Source: Eucommia ulmoides (Eukaryota; Streptophyta; Magnoliopsida; Garryales; Eucommiaceae). From it: 64,000 nucleotides of DNA. Under the pieces are notes generated by a model, which was not told where the DNA came from, ran no database searches, and was given only the letters and a program-made list of their open reading frames with translations. Each line of letters starts with the position of its first letter. Positions within the stretch are counted from its first letter, which is position 1. The position numbers were made by a program, and so were the translations under genes. Location: the NCBI GenBank assembly GCA_016647705.1, contig CM028335.1, positions 12,042,905 to 12,106,904 of the forward strand, in the 5' to 3' direction. Shown here one piece after another: positions 45,743-57,992 of the stretch.

Positions 45743-48700
45743 TCAATCTATGGGCTTGAGTCCCATTCCTTTCGAGGTTTTGTAAACCTTTTCTCGAGCT
45801 AATCTTTTCGTCAAAGGATCGGCTAAGTTATCATCAGACCATACATAATCCACTCTCACAGTCCCTGTAGAGATATACTCCTTAATAGTGCTGTGTTTAT
45901 GACGTATTTGTCGTTTTTTTTCTGTTATAATAACGGTTCTGAATCTTTGCAATAGCCGCGGTACTATTGCAATGGATCAAGACAGCTGGAATTGGTCTCT
46001 CCCATAAAGTGGTATCAGAAAGCAGGCTCCTTAACCACCTTGCTTCCTCGCTAGCTGGAACTAGTACAATCATCTCAAACTCCATAGTAGATTGAGCCAA
46101 AATAGTCTGTTTCTTAGATTTCCAAAAAACAGCTCCACCAACTATACTAAATATATAGCCGCTAGTTGCCTTAGAGTTATCTGAAAGGGTGTTCCAATCA
46201 GCATCGCTATATCCTTCCAGAACAACGGGAAACTTCTGATAATGTAATCCAAGGTTCATAGTTCTCTTTAGGTATCTCATAATCCTATCAATAGCATGCC
46301 AATGCTCAATACTAGGTCTGCTTGTAAACCTGCATAGTAATCCCACAGTATATGCTATATCGGGCCTAGTGCAATCAGTGGTATATCGAAGACTGCCTAT
46401 GATACTCGCATACTCAGATTGTCTAACACCGTCACCGGTGTTCTTGAACAACTTCACACTAGGGTCATAAGGAGTACATGCTGGTTTACAATTAAAATAA
46501 TTATATTTCTTTAGAATCTTCTCTATATAATGAGATTGATCCAAAGAAATTCCCTGTTTAGACCTAGTTATTTTAATATCAAGAATTACATTTGCTTCAC
46601 CAAGATATTTCATATCAAAATTAGCACATATCATGAATTTCACATTATTCACTACATGAATATTAGAACCAAATATCAGTAAGTCATCCACATAAAGACA
46701 TATAATAGTGCAAACATCATTTTCAGATTTATAGTAAATGCTTTTGTCACTTTCATTTACTTTAAAACCATGTGAAATGACTAGATTATTAAATTTCTCA
46801 TGCCATTACTTAGGTGCTTGTTTCAAACCATAAAGAGATTTATCTAATTTGCATACTTTGTTTTCTTGACCAGGAATAACAAATCCTTCAGGTTGGTCCA
46901 TATAAATCTCTTCTTCTAATTCATCATTCAAAAAAGTAGTTTTAACATCCATTTGGTGCACAATAAGATCATAAAGTGCAGTAAGAGATAAAAATACATG
47001 AATAGATGTAATTCTAGAGGCAGGTGAGAAAGTATCAAAGAAATCTACATTCTCTATTTGTCTAAATCCTTTGGCTACAAGACGAGCCTTATATTTATCA
47101 ATGGTTCTATCGGGATTCAATTTCTTCTTAAGAATCCATTTACATTCTATTGTTTTACAACCAGGAGGTAAATCTACCAAATGCCAAGTTCTATTTGACT
47201 CGAGAGAGTCCAACTCATCATCTATAGTCTCTTGCCATAAATTGGCATCTACAGAGGATAATGCCTCTTGGAGGGTAAGAAAATCATCCTCTAAGGTATA
47301 TGCATAGAAATCGAACCAAAGTCCTTAGCAATACGAGGTCGTTTACTCCTTCTAGGTTCAATATCTAATTCCTTATCAGATTCATTAATCCTAATGATAG
47401 GTTCATTTCCAGAAGTTGAGCCCCCACTATTCTTCAATTTGAAAGGAAATTTATATTCATAAAAATTAGCATCATTTGATTCAATGATAACTCGATCTTT
47501 CAAATCATAAAATCTATAAGTTTTGCTATTTACCGCATAACCAATAAAAACACATTCATAAGCTCTACTGGCAAATTTTCTTATTTTTGGGTCAAGAATT
47601 CGAACATATGTCAAATAACCCCAAGTTTTAAAATAAGACAAATTTGGTTTCTTATTTTTGAAAATTTCATAAGGTGAAATTTTACTTTTAGATTTGGGAA
47701 CTCTATTAAGTACATAGCAAATCATTAATAAAATTTCACACCCACCAGTGAGAAGCTGCACCGGAATTAAGTAAAATAGCAACTACAGATTCAGTAAAGT
47801 TCTATTTTTCCTTTTAGCCTTACCATTCATTTTAGGAGAATACGGTACAATTTTTTCATGAATAATCCCATGAGAATTATAAAAGTCAATAAAAATATCA
47901 GAATCATATTATGTTCCTCTATCACTACGTAATCTCTTAATTTTCTTATGGCATTGATTTTCAATCTCAGTTACAAATATTTTAAACATATCAAATGCTT
48001 CACTTTTATTTTTCATGAGATAAATATAAGTAAAATTAAAACAATCATCTATGAATGTAATAAAATAGCGTTTACCATTCCTAGTCAAGACACCATCAAA
48101 TTCACAAATATCAGAATGTATCAAGTCAAGAGATTCAGATTCTCTAATTACTGATTTATGAGGATTTTTGGTAATTTTAGCTTGACTATAAAATTCACAC
48201 TTTTCAAAATTATTCAAAGACAATTTAGGAATTAGTTCTAAGTTACTTAAGTTTTTAATAATGCGTTTGTTAACATGATAAAGTCTAGCATGGCAAATAT
48301 TAAAAGAACACAACATGTAAGCAGAAAAAGAAATTTTATAAATTTCAACATTCAGTTTGAACATTCCATCAGTTGCATAACCCTTCCCAACAAAAACATT
48401 ATTTTTGGTTAAGATGTACAAATCAGCCCCAATAGTTTGAGTAAACCCCGCCTTGTTAAGAAGATAATCGAAAACTAAATTCTTTCTCATCTCTGGAGTA
48501 TGCAGAACATCTTTAAGGATGACTGTCTTTCCAGAGGTAAACTTTAATTCCACTTCACCAGAACCGGCAACAATAGTGGAGCGGGAATCACCCAGCAACA
48601 CTTTCTTGTTTTCACTTTCAGAATAAGACTTGAACATAGTACGATCATAGCAGACACGGCGTGAAGCACCAATGTCTACCCACCACCTTTCGGATCCACC

Positions 48701-49624
48701 AACTACATTGATTTCAGAAATCATAACTATAAGTTGGTCTTCGGTAAGATTCGCCTGTGGAACAGGATGACGTTTTTGCCGGGAGTTCCGAGCCAAATGG
48801 CCCGCCTTCCCACAGTTATAACAAGTAAACTGTTCAGAATTATTTCTTGAAGGGAGTTTGTTTCTATTCTGATTTTGATGCACATTTCTGTTCTGGTTGT
48901 TGTGGTTGCGATTTTGATTATGATTTTTCATATTTTTCCCTTTAGGTTTCAGAACAGCGTAAGATGATTTTTTGTGAGTGTTGTTAGAAACAACAAGCAC
49001 TTCATCTTTCTGATCTTGTTTTCGGGCCTCTTTCTCAATCCGAAGACGAGTGATCAAACTTTCAAAAGAAAACTCTTTAATTTTATGCCTCAAAGTATTT
49101 TTAAAATCTTTCCAAGAAGGGGGTAATTTGTCAATTAAAATAGCAATTTGAAATTGTTCATCAAGGGACATACCTTCAGTAATTATTTCATGAGAGATTT
49201 TCTGAAGTTCATGAGACTGAACTTCCACAGATTTGTTGTTGGTCATTTGGTATTTCAGATACCGATTAACAACATATTTTTAACTTTCAGCCTCCTCAGT
49301 GTCGTATTTCTTCGAAAGAGCATCTCAAACTTCCTTTGCAGTTTTGTTACAACAGTAATAATCATACAAATCATCAGACATACCATTAAGAATAAAATTC
49401 TTACAATGGAAATCATTTTCCTCCCAAGACTTAACTTCTTAAATCTGAGCGTCTGTAGGAACTTGAGGTAATTGAGGTTTTTCGGTTGTACAAACATATG
49501 CTACTTTTTCGATAGTTAGAAAAAATAATATTTTCTGTCTCCATCTTTTAAAATGAAATCCTTCGAAACGAAAGGGTTTGTTGAGATCAACAATGACTTG
49601 TTTAAATTCGTAATCAGTAGACAT
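45743..49624 (-). pseudogene. Copia Gag-Pol polyprotein, decayed
   Basis: The frame opens at 49624 (MSTDYEFKQVIV) and runs to 45743. Gag carries a zinc knuckle, CYNCGKAGHLARNS, whose last Cys is Ser. The protease site reads WWVDIGAS instead of DSGA. Integrase follows (LDLIHSDIC..., FITFIDD), then reverse transcriptase with CKWILKKK, VHQMDVKTTFLN and YVDDLL, and RNase H with SDADW and SASEE-like SEEARWL. The end reads ADPLTKRLAREK. Interruptions include a stop after VPTDAQI, a TGA replacing a Trp codon near 49325, breaks near 47900 and 47290, and a stop after LKQAPK (near 46806). Known copia order; no function remains. Confidence 0.92.
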
Positions 49625-49651
49625 CTTAGCAGATATTGAATGTCTTAAAAT

Positions 49652-50553
49652 TGTTGTAGCAGAAAATAAATAATGAACGAGTTTACCGAAATTTCTTGAG
49701 ATGAGTCGCGGACTAGGTCGCTATCTTTAAGACGTTTCGCGGCTCTACCCAAGAACGTGCAAGCAGTATAACAGCTCCATCGTCCCCAGGATAAAACATC
49801 CCAGAATCACCTTTGTCTAGGACTTTCTTTGCACAACAGAAGGCCTGAATACTAAACACTCACACAATGTTTGAACAAATTGCTCGGAAATTGAAGTTAA
49901 AAACAAAATTGTTTTAGATGAAGAAGAAGACTGAAACTGTATTTTGTTGTTTTAGATCAAGAAAAAGACTGAAGGCAATTCTGTGTATCAAAACTGTGGA
50001 AAAAACCAGTATTTATAGGAGGAAAAAAATTCTGAACGTAGGAGTTTATTCTTGAAACTGAAAAAACGTTTAAGAAAAATAATAAACGTTTTTATTTCTT
50101 AAACGTTCAAACAGTTAAACATAATTAATTATTTTTTTTAAACGTTTTGTTTTATTAAAAACAGTTCAAGAAAAAAACGTTTTATTAAAACGTTTAATTG
50201 TAAAAAATAAAAACGTTTTAATTAAACTGTTTTAAAAATATATATATTTTAAATAAAAAATTTCTAAAAAATAAATAAGTGCTACCTCATCACACGCGCG
50301 ATGCGACTCGACTCGCCAAGGCACGGTTGGACGGACGGACGGCGCGCGTGTGGTAAACCGGTAGGGATGTAACTCCTCTCCCCTCCACAAAATATGGGTG
50401 CCCCTTGGGGCACACCCCAAGTGTCTCACATACCCCTAGATATCCTCTTCAATACCTCTTCTCCCAACCAATGTGGGATAGAAGGACTAGAGAGAAAAAA
50501 ACATTTGACACTTTCTATAATAAAAAACAATTTAAAATTCATTTGTTTCAACA
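49652..50553 (-). repeat. 5' LTR of the copia element
   Basis: 902 bp, partner of 44277-45173 with the same TGTTG...CAACA ends. It provides the minus-strand promoter. The gag start codon lies 28 bp inside it. Confidence 0.95.
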
Positions 50554-50625
50554 ATGTGTTTATCAAAAATATTTTTGTACACCAATCCCAAAGAGGGAAC
50601 AAAAACAATAACCAAACAGGGCCCA

Positions 50626-51420
50626 TATTTTCTGTTTTCAGTAAAGTGTGTCTGGGCTAATTTACACTTATCTTGACAAATCACTTTACCGAACAATTTT
50701 AAAAATACATTCTCTTATATCAGACTGGTGCATTTAAGATTAAATTCAATATTTAATTCTCAAATCATTGAATAAAAACTGAACATCATAAATAAAAATC
50801 CAAGAGAGAGAACATACTTTAAAAAAATAAAAAATCAAAGGCAAAATTACATGAAAATTCCAAACAAGGAGAACATAAGGGAAAAACATTAACGAAAGTT
50901 TCATGTTATTCATCACATTCTTCGTCTTCCTCCAACTCGTTCGTCGTGATCTTCGTCTGCCTCTAACTCGCTCGCAACGACTTCAGACGTTAAATGATAG
51001 GGGGTTACAAAATTGGAAGACGATGAATGCTTTTCCTATCTAATCTACTCCAAAAATCTAAATTTTGAGATTTGTGGTGGGTATGGTGAAAATTGTGGTG
51101 AGCTTACTTATTTTATGAGTTTTAGGAGAAGAAGAGGAAATTTGAATTCTAAAAAGAAAGGGGAAGGGAGAGCTAATTAAAGATAAAAACAGAAGGGCAA
51201 AAAAGTCCTTAACTATTATCCATAGGACCAAAAAACTTAAAATTCAAAAACCAATGATAAAAAAAAAAAATTGTAGATTCTTTTTTGGACTAAGCAATAT
51301 TTCTTCCCAGAACTTATTAAGCAATGTTCAATATCACAAAAATATTTTTCATCCTTCACCAAAAGAAAAAAAAAAAAAAAAAAAAAAAAAACTTTATTTT
51401 TAATTAAAATCAATTATAAA
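50626..51420. other. Intergenic, no gene seen
   Basis: AT-rich, with an A run at about 51367-51392 just before the gypsy 5' LTR. Confidence 0.65.
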
Positions 51421-52416
51421 TGTTGGAGATAAGTCCTATACTCAGTCTAGTCTATTCATTTTAATGATTTTTTTCCTGTAAAATCACAATCGCAATTATT
51501 TAATAGTAAATGACATTGTTTTGGTACTATACTTTATTATATCATATTGTTATTATATATCTTTAATATTCGGTTTAAATGTATTACTTTTTAATGATGA
51601 TTAAAAGAAGCGAGATCGTACATATTTTGGTAATCAATATCCTAATGTTCCTAATCATATATATTTATTACATTGGTATTTGATGATTCAATTGGACTAT
51701 CTTGTGGGGTATTCTCGTTTGCAAAATGGTGAATCTCAAAATAATTAGTGTAAAACACTAGAACAACCTTAAGTGGACTTATTAAGTTGTAGTAAGAGCA
51801 TGAACGAGATAATCCTTGATATTCTTTGATGTTATTTTTGTTTAATGTCAATGGGGAATATGAGTTGTGATGGTGTTTGTGAACTTTAAACTTGAGGTAC
51901 TGGGAAGTCGCTAATATGGGAGAAATTCCTGCCCACGATTAATAGAGACTTGAAAGTTTTGATGGATCGAGTCGGGTAGGTAATCCGACCCACAAAACAG
52001 TAACCCAGTGATCATACTGGGTGGTATGCACTAGTCCAACAGCAAAGAGGTCAGCCCAAGAACTCCCACTTCCCCATAACATGAGGAGAATCACAACCAA
52101 TTAACTGGTTGTGAGCAAAATCATCACTAGATTCCATTCAAATAGAAGGAGATCGTAGAGAGGGTGACCTCACCAATATAATGGCACAAATGAAGAAGTT
52201 TATATAAAGGGAATGTATCAACATATTATTTTATAATTCAAGTATTTGATCTTTCACCCAAAAAACAGACTAACTTATTTTCACGCCGGAGGTTCTTTAG
52301 TCAACATCACACTAGTGTCCCTTGGAGCTAATTGGTATTGTAGGTTGAAGAAGAAGGTTGTTGAGATTTTTGGCACGTGTTTAATCCTTTGCACGTGCTA
52401 GGAATTTTTACCAACA
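51421..52416 (+). repeat. 5' LTR of the gypsy element
   Basis: 996 bp with TGTTGG...CCAACA ends. A TATATAAAG-like box lies near 52201-52208. It is followed after five bases by the primer-binding site. The paired LTR is not in the window. Confidence 0.85.
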
Positions 52417-52421
52417 CCATT

Positions 52422-52438
52422 TGGCGCCATCTGTGGGA
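52422..52438 (+). other. Primer-binding site of the gypsy element
   Basis: TGGCGCCATCTGTGGGA, five bases past the LTR end. A TGGCGCC start is common in plant gypsy elements. I do not assign the tRNA. Confidence 0.8.
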
Positions 52439-52467
52439 AGAGAAACGAAAAGCTTATTGTCATAACG

Positions 52468-53379
52468 ATGAGGCACTTACAAGCAAGAGGAGCAGGTCGG
52501 AGCCAAAGCAGCAATGTTCCGTTGCCAGCTAATACTGAAGTTCCTATAGAAGTATCAAAAGAGGTTCATGCTAATCCTCTGCCAAAGGTACAAACCACTG
52601 ATTCACAGATTGATACTCTGATAGAGAAGATATCAGAAATGGTGGATGTAATCATGTGGATGGCACAACGAATTGCCAATAACACACAACAACCCCTTCC
52701 CGTTAATAATAGTTTGGGAAAAGAAGCGAAATCTTTAGAATCTCCAAAACCACCATCATAAGGAGAAAGGGTTGTCCGGGGAGATGCTAGCGACCAACCA
52801 GCAGAAAGAAAGGTGCTCAGCTGGACAAAGACCGTCAATTGACATCAGCAGCCCAGAAACAAGAAGGAGAAAGATCTGCCCCTAGATGAACTGGAAACGC
52901 TGTTGAAAGAAACTAAGATGTTGTTCACCTCTGACATATTAGAGGTGCCACTTTCGGATAAGTTTGACCCAATAAAGTTCGAAAAATATGATGGAAAGAT
53001 AGACCCAGTTGACCATATTTGACAGTTCAGACATGTTATGGCACTGTATGGAGCAGACAACTCTATACTGTGCAGAGCTTTTGCCACTACCTTGAATGTG
53101 TTTGTTTGCCAAAGGTTAATGAAGGGCGTTGATTATCTGCTAGCTTTGCGACAAGAAAAAGGATAGTCCTTGCTCCAGTACATGAATCGCTTCAACGAAG
53201 AGTTGAGGTGTATTGAGGGTTGCGACACTAACCTCATTATAAACGAGTTTACTTCGGAGTTGATCCATGGTCGATTCCAAGACTTCTTCACCAAGCACAA
53301 TCCGAAGAGCATGACTGAGCTTATGGAGAGAGCTAAAGCTTTCATGAAGCTGGAGGACGTCAGATTTACGAGAGAATGA
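52468..53379 (+). pseudogene. Gypsy gag, decayed
   Basis: One frame from ATG 52468 (MRHLQARGAG) continues through four in-frame stops (52759, about 52840, about 53021 and 53164) to the TGA at 53377. It holds the retrotransposon-gag core: KFEKYDGKIDPVDHI, the MALYGADN region, LLQYMNRFNEEL and FTSELIHGRF. The stops are TAA, TGA or TAG, several explained by a single C-to-T or G-to-A change (for example after DPVDHI and after RQEKG). Confidence 0.85.
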
Positions 53380-53506
53380 AGGGTATCATTCAAAGATAAA
53401 CCTAAACAAAGCGAGAAAGATAACAGCAGACAGGCAGAAAGATCATCCAAGAAGCTCAGGATCAAGACTGGATGCACGTCAGAAATCAAACCTCCCAGGA
53501 CTACGG

Positions 53507-54390
53507 ATGCCAATCTCCAAGATTTTACATGAAATTCGTTTATTCGAGGTAGTTCAGTGGCCACCTAAGATCCACGCAAAGTCTAACAGGAAAAATAAGG
53601 CGAAGTATTGCGAATTCCACAAGAATCATGACCACGACATAGATGACTGTTGGGATCTCAAAAAGAAGATTAAGTGGTTAATTGACATGGGTCAGTTATG
53701 TGGCTATTTTCAAGAGCAAGCAAGAGATAGGAAGAGGTCTAAGAGTGAAAATTGTCACGAAAATCGTAATAAGGAGCGAAAAGATGATGGTCCCTGCAGC
53801 AATCATGAAGTCATTTATATGATAAACATTGTTGGACCTGCCACCGGAGAAACCAACCACGAACAAAGGAGGAAAATTCGAGAAGCAACGTTGGAACGCA
53901 GTTACGGAGAAGTGATGTTAGTAACTATAAAGCCGCGACCAATCATCACTTTCACTGATGAAGATTTCAACGGAATTATACATCCACATGAAGATGGCCT
54001 GGTCAAAACCCTTTGGATCTCTAGTTTCAAAGTAAAGAGAATCCTAATTGATACGGGCAGCTCTGCCAACATTATCTTTGTGAACACACTGAAGCAAATG
54101 GGGGTGCCCAGCTCAGATGTTTGCTCAACTCAAACGGTCATGGTAGGATTCAACAGAGACCTCAGCTCTCCCAAAGGGAAGATTACCTTGTTAGTCACGG
54201 CTAATAAGTAAGAAAATGGGTATATCAAGGCCACAGAGTTTATGGTAATAGACTCCATATCTCCCTATAATGCGATATTGGGACGACTATGGTTGCATCC
54301 AATGAAAGACGTAGTATCAACGTTCCACCAATGCATTAAGTATGTGAAAGATAGCGCAGTGGCGATGATACGTGGAGACCAAATAGCATC
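53507..54390 (+). pseudogene. Gypsy gag C-terminus and protease, decayed
   Basis: After a frameshift, the frame carries the Tat-type zinc-finger-like KYCEFHKNHDHDIDDCWDLK, then the aspartic protease site ILIDTGSSANII (about 54037-54080) and a continuing PLYNAILGR-like segment (YNAILGRLWL, about 54265). A stop at 54209 and further frame changes follow. Confidence 0.85.
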
Positions 54391-54412
54391 CAGATAGTGC
54401 GTCGCAATAGCT

Positions 54413-56100
54413 ATGAAGGAGAGGAATAAAATCTTATACCAATTAAAGCTAAAGCAGAAAGAAACTCTACCAAACAGTTCATCTCAGGAGATAGATGACT
54501 TCAGAGAGCACCCTAGTATTCTCCAACCTGCTGAGCAAGTACAGAGGATTACCTTCGAGGAAGGAGTTAAAAAAATAATGATAGGGGAATCCCTAAGCCA
54601 GACTATGGCAGAAGAAATCAAAAGGTTACTAAAAGAAAACCTAGACTTGTTCGCCTAGGCTCCAGAAGACTAATGTAGTAGTCCACCGACTCAGCATCTC
54701 CAGGTCTTACCCACCGGTCAAGCAAAAGAGAAGGGCATTTAGCCTGAAGAAGAAAGAAGTGATTGAATCTGAGGTACAAAGATTGCTTAGGATAAACCAC
54801 ATAAGGGAGGTGATATACCCAAAATGGTTAGCCAACCCTATTCTTGTTAAAAAGAAGAACGAGAAGTGGAGAATGTGTATGGACTTTACTGACCTCAACC
54901 AAGCATGCCCAAAAGACTGCTACCCGATGTAAAGAATAGATCAAATGGTAGATGCAGTAGCAGGGCACGAATGGCTGACCATGACGGATGCTTATTAAGG
55001 CTATAATCATATCCGGATAGACAAGAAAGACGAAGAAGAAACGAAGTTTATCACTCCAAGAGATACGTACTGCTACAAAGTAATGCCGTTTGGTTTGAGA
55101 AATGCAAGAGCAACCTATCAACAATTGGTGAACCGCATGTTCCAAGAGAATAATGGAATGACTATGGAAGTTTATATAGATGATATGCTGGTCAAAAGTT
55201 CCAAAAAGGAAGATCACCTGGGGCATCTGGAAGTATGGAGATGAACCCATAAAAATGCGCATTCAATGTAACATCAGACAAATTTTTGGACTTCGTGGTA
55301 AACCAGTCAAGAATCATGGTGGATTCGGGACAGATAGAAGTCGTCTGAAACTCGAAGCCCCCAAAACTATAAGAGAAGTTCAAGTGCTGACAAGAAGGTT
55401 GGCGGCCCTAAACAGATTCATCTCCAAATTCATTGATAGATGTGCTATTTTCTTCAAGATCTTGAGAGGAAGAAAGGACTTTAGGTGGGATGAGGATAGT
55501 TAACGGGCTTTGCAGTCCATAAAAGACTATTTGGGCTCAATCAAAACACTAGCCAAGGTAAACCCTAGAGATGAGCTATACTTATACTTGTCGGTAACCA
55601 CAATTGCAGTAAGTACAACACTGGTAAAAGATTACCCATGAGGGCAAAGAGCAGTTTTTTTTACATAAGCAAGTCACTAGTCCCAGCTAAGACTCGCTAT
55701 ATTGAACTGGAAAAGATCGTGCTGGCTTTAGTAATTTCATCTTGGAAGCTGAGGCCATACTTTCAAGCACACATAATCAATGTACTGACCTCTTACCACC
55801 TTAGAGCAGTAGTGCACAGACTAGAGGCCTTAAGACGTCTCACGAAGTGGGCAGTAGAAGTTGGTGAGTTCTTCATCAAATACAAGCTCAAAACTACAAT
55901 TAAAGGACAAGCTGTGGTTGACTTCATTGCTGAGTTGACTCTTCCAGGAGAGACAGTAATAGAAGATGGAGAATACCCTAATCAGACGGTTGCACTGTGG
56001 AAGTTATGGGTTGACGGAGCCTCGAACATGAAAGGGTGTAGTGTAGGCATAGTCCTAGAAACACCCAAAGAAGATCAGATCGAAAGAGCTGTGTAGCTTA
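54413..56100 (+). pseudogene. Gypsy reverse transcriptase and first RNase H part, decayed
   Basis: Recognisable blocks: KKKEVIESEVQRLL, KWLANPILVKKKNEKWRMC and CMDFTDLNQACPKDCYP (54740-54930), TDAY then a stop then GYNHI (about 54990), VMPFGLRNARATYQQLVN (55080), the catalytic YIDDMLVKS (about 55170), then the palm/thumb region GRLAALNRF-like RRLAALNRFISK and the RNase H start LVPAKTRYIELEKIVLAL. Stops and frame changes are frequent (for example 54657, 54930, 55000, 55501). Confidence 0.88.
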
Positions 56101-57614
56101 GATTTCGAACCTTCAACAACGAAGCAAAGTATGAAGCAGTAATTATTGGACTAACTCTTGCTAAAGAGTTAAGAGCTCAGAATTTGGAAGTAAGATCAAA
56201 CTTATAACTGGTAGTTAATCAGATAAACGGAGTATACTTGGTAAATGAAGAAAAGTTACGCCTTTACATAGAAAAAGTAAAAAAGCTAACCACGTTACTC
56301 CGAAATTGCAAATTCGAATATGTTCCAAGAGCTGAAAACGAGAAATCCGATGCACATAGAACTGGATCAGGAAGAAGACTGGAACACCCTTTTAGTTAGA
56401 TATCTAAAGGAAAGAACTCTACCAGACGACAAGGAATCAACCCAAAATATCATGTACAAAGTGTCGAGGTACATTATGACCGATGACAAATTGTATAGAA
56501 GGTCTTTTACTCAACCTCTATTGCTCTATTTAGGATTGAAGGAAGCCACCTACGTCCTACAAGAGACCCATGAGAGAGTTTGTGGGAATCGTCAATGAGG
56601 AAAAACCTTAGCGCACAAGGCACTCACAATTATTTACTATTGGTCAACGGTACGAAGTAGTGAGCAAGAATACGTCAAAAAATATGACAAGTGTCAACAT
56701 TTCTCAAATGACATCAAAGTTCCAACTCAAAAGCAGACACCGATCATCAACCCATGACCTTTTGCTCAATGGAGGATGGACATACTAGGCCATTCACCTC
56801 AGCACTAGGGAACAAGAAGTACTTGCTGGTAGTAACCAATTACTTCACCAAGTGGGTTGAAGCTGAAGGCTTCGTAACAGAAGGAGAAAACAAAGTAAAA
56901 AACTTCCTCTGGAAAAATGTGATCTGTCATTTTAACATTCCAATGATATTGATATAAGACAATGAAACCCCATTCACTGGCAACAAGGTTGCATGGATGT
57001 ACGAAGAACTGAAGATTCAACATCGGACGTTAAGCCCAGCATAACCACAAGCCAATGGACAAGTGGAGGTAACAAATCGTTCCATCAAGGAAGCACTCTA
57101 GAAATGACTAGATGATGCCAAAGGCAAGTGGGTGGAAGAACTACCAAGAATCTTGTGGTCTTACCGAACGACACCAAGAACTACCACAGGGAAAATACCA
57201 TACTCTATGACTTATGGAACTAAAGCTGTAGTTCCAGTAGAGATTGGGCTGCCGTTAAAATGAGATGGCACAGTTAACCATATTGAAAATGAAAAAGACA
57301 TACGACAAGAGTTGGACCAACTGGAGGATAAACGTGATAAGATAATAATAAGAATGGAAACCTATAAATCAAGAGTAACAAGGATGTTCAACCATGCAGT
57401 ACGTCTAAGGCACTTCGTAATAGGGAAGCTGGTATTCAGAAGAGTAATGTCGCATCACCCAGAGGCACGTTTGTGAAAACTAGCCCCCAATTGGCAGGGA
57501 TCCTAACGAGTAACCAAAGTAAATAGGCTAGGGACTTATCAGCTTGAAGATTTGGATGGCTTGGTAATCCCAAGACCGTGGAACTTCTCACACTTACGAA
57601 AGTATTTCGTTTAA
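56005..57614 (+). pseudogene. Gypsy second RNase H and integrase, decayed
   Basis: LWVDGASNMKGCSVGIVL (about 56005) and FNNEAKYEAVIIGL are the extra RNase H domain typical of Tat elements. Integrase follows: FTKWVEAEGFV (about 56850), then the region around 57030 with ANGQVEVTNRSIKEAL, LWSYRTTPRTTTG and VPVEIGLP, and a last block EDLDGLVIPRPWNFSHLRKYFV ending at TAA 57612-57614. Multiple stops and shifts. No ORF could make a working enzyme. Confidence 0.85.
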
Positions 57615-57829
57615 GGTGTTTTGTCCTTTTAAACTTCATGTTTTTTGTTGAACTTTAAATTTTTTTCTTTATTCGCTCTATGTGAGGCATTCATTAAATG
57701 AAGTAAACAAATAAAAGTTTCTTCCAAAAAGACAGTAGAAGTATTGTAAACCCTTATTTGGTCAAGCTCTTATTAAAGCAGTTGTTTAAAAACCAATTCA
57801 TCACACAAACACTTTGTATAATTTGCGAG

Positions 57830-57985
57830 TGTAAATTTGCAAAGTAAGCTGAACAAATCAGCTCACCATTGAAACACTTAATGTTTAAACTAAAGTGTAG
57901 AATTGAAAGGTGAGCTGAACAGATCAGCTCACCCACAAAACATTTAATACTAAAAACTAAATGTAAATTTGACAAATGAGCTGAA
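57830..57985. repeat. 66-bp tandem array, left part
   Basis: Two to three units containing GAGCTGAACAGATCAGCTC and ATTTAATACTAAAAACTAA-type text, the same as the array at 60066-60870. The repeat is interrupted here by about 2 kb of unrelated DNA. Confidence 0.8.
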
Positions 57986-57992
57986 TTATTCA

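Larger units (their letters stand above)
44277..50553 (-). mobile_element. Ty1/copia LTR retrotransposon, complete but inactive
   Basis: Both LTRs are present, flanked by a perfect 5-bp target duplication ATGTG (44272-44276 and 50554-50558). On the minus strand the order is LTR, gag, protease, integrase, reverse transcriptase, RNase H, polypurine tract (AAGTGGGGGAT, 45184-45174), LTR: the copia order. No canonical TGGTATCAGAGC primer-binding site follows the 5' LTR. The first bases inside are ATTTTAAGACATTCAA. The coding region has several stops and frameshifts, so the copy cannot move by itself. Confidence 0.95.
43948..50624. mobile_element. MITE-like element split by the copia insertion
   Basis: The left end TGGTGGCGTTTGGTTA (43947 onward) and the right end, read inverted, TGGGCCCTGTTTGGTTA (to 50624) are imperfect terminal inverted repeats. 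The remaining interior (43964-44271 and 50559-50610) is GAACAGAAA-rich, like the inserts at 19 kb and in the tomosyn introns. Removing the copia element and one copy of its duplication leaves about 400 bp, a normal MITE size. Confidence 0.55.

Noticed and set aside
44277..50553. Endogenous pararetrovirus
   Set aside because: Two LTRs with TSD and the order integrase before RT identify Ty1/copia; no movement or coat protein domain is seen.
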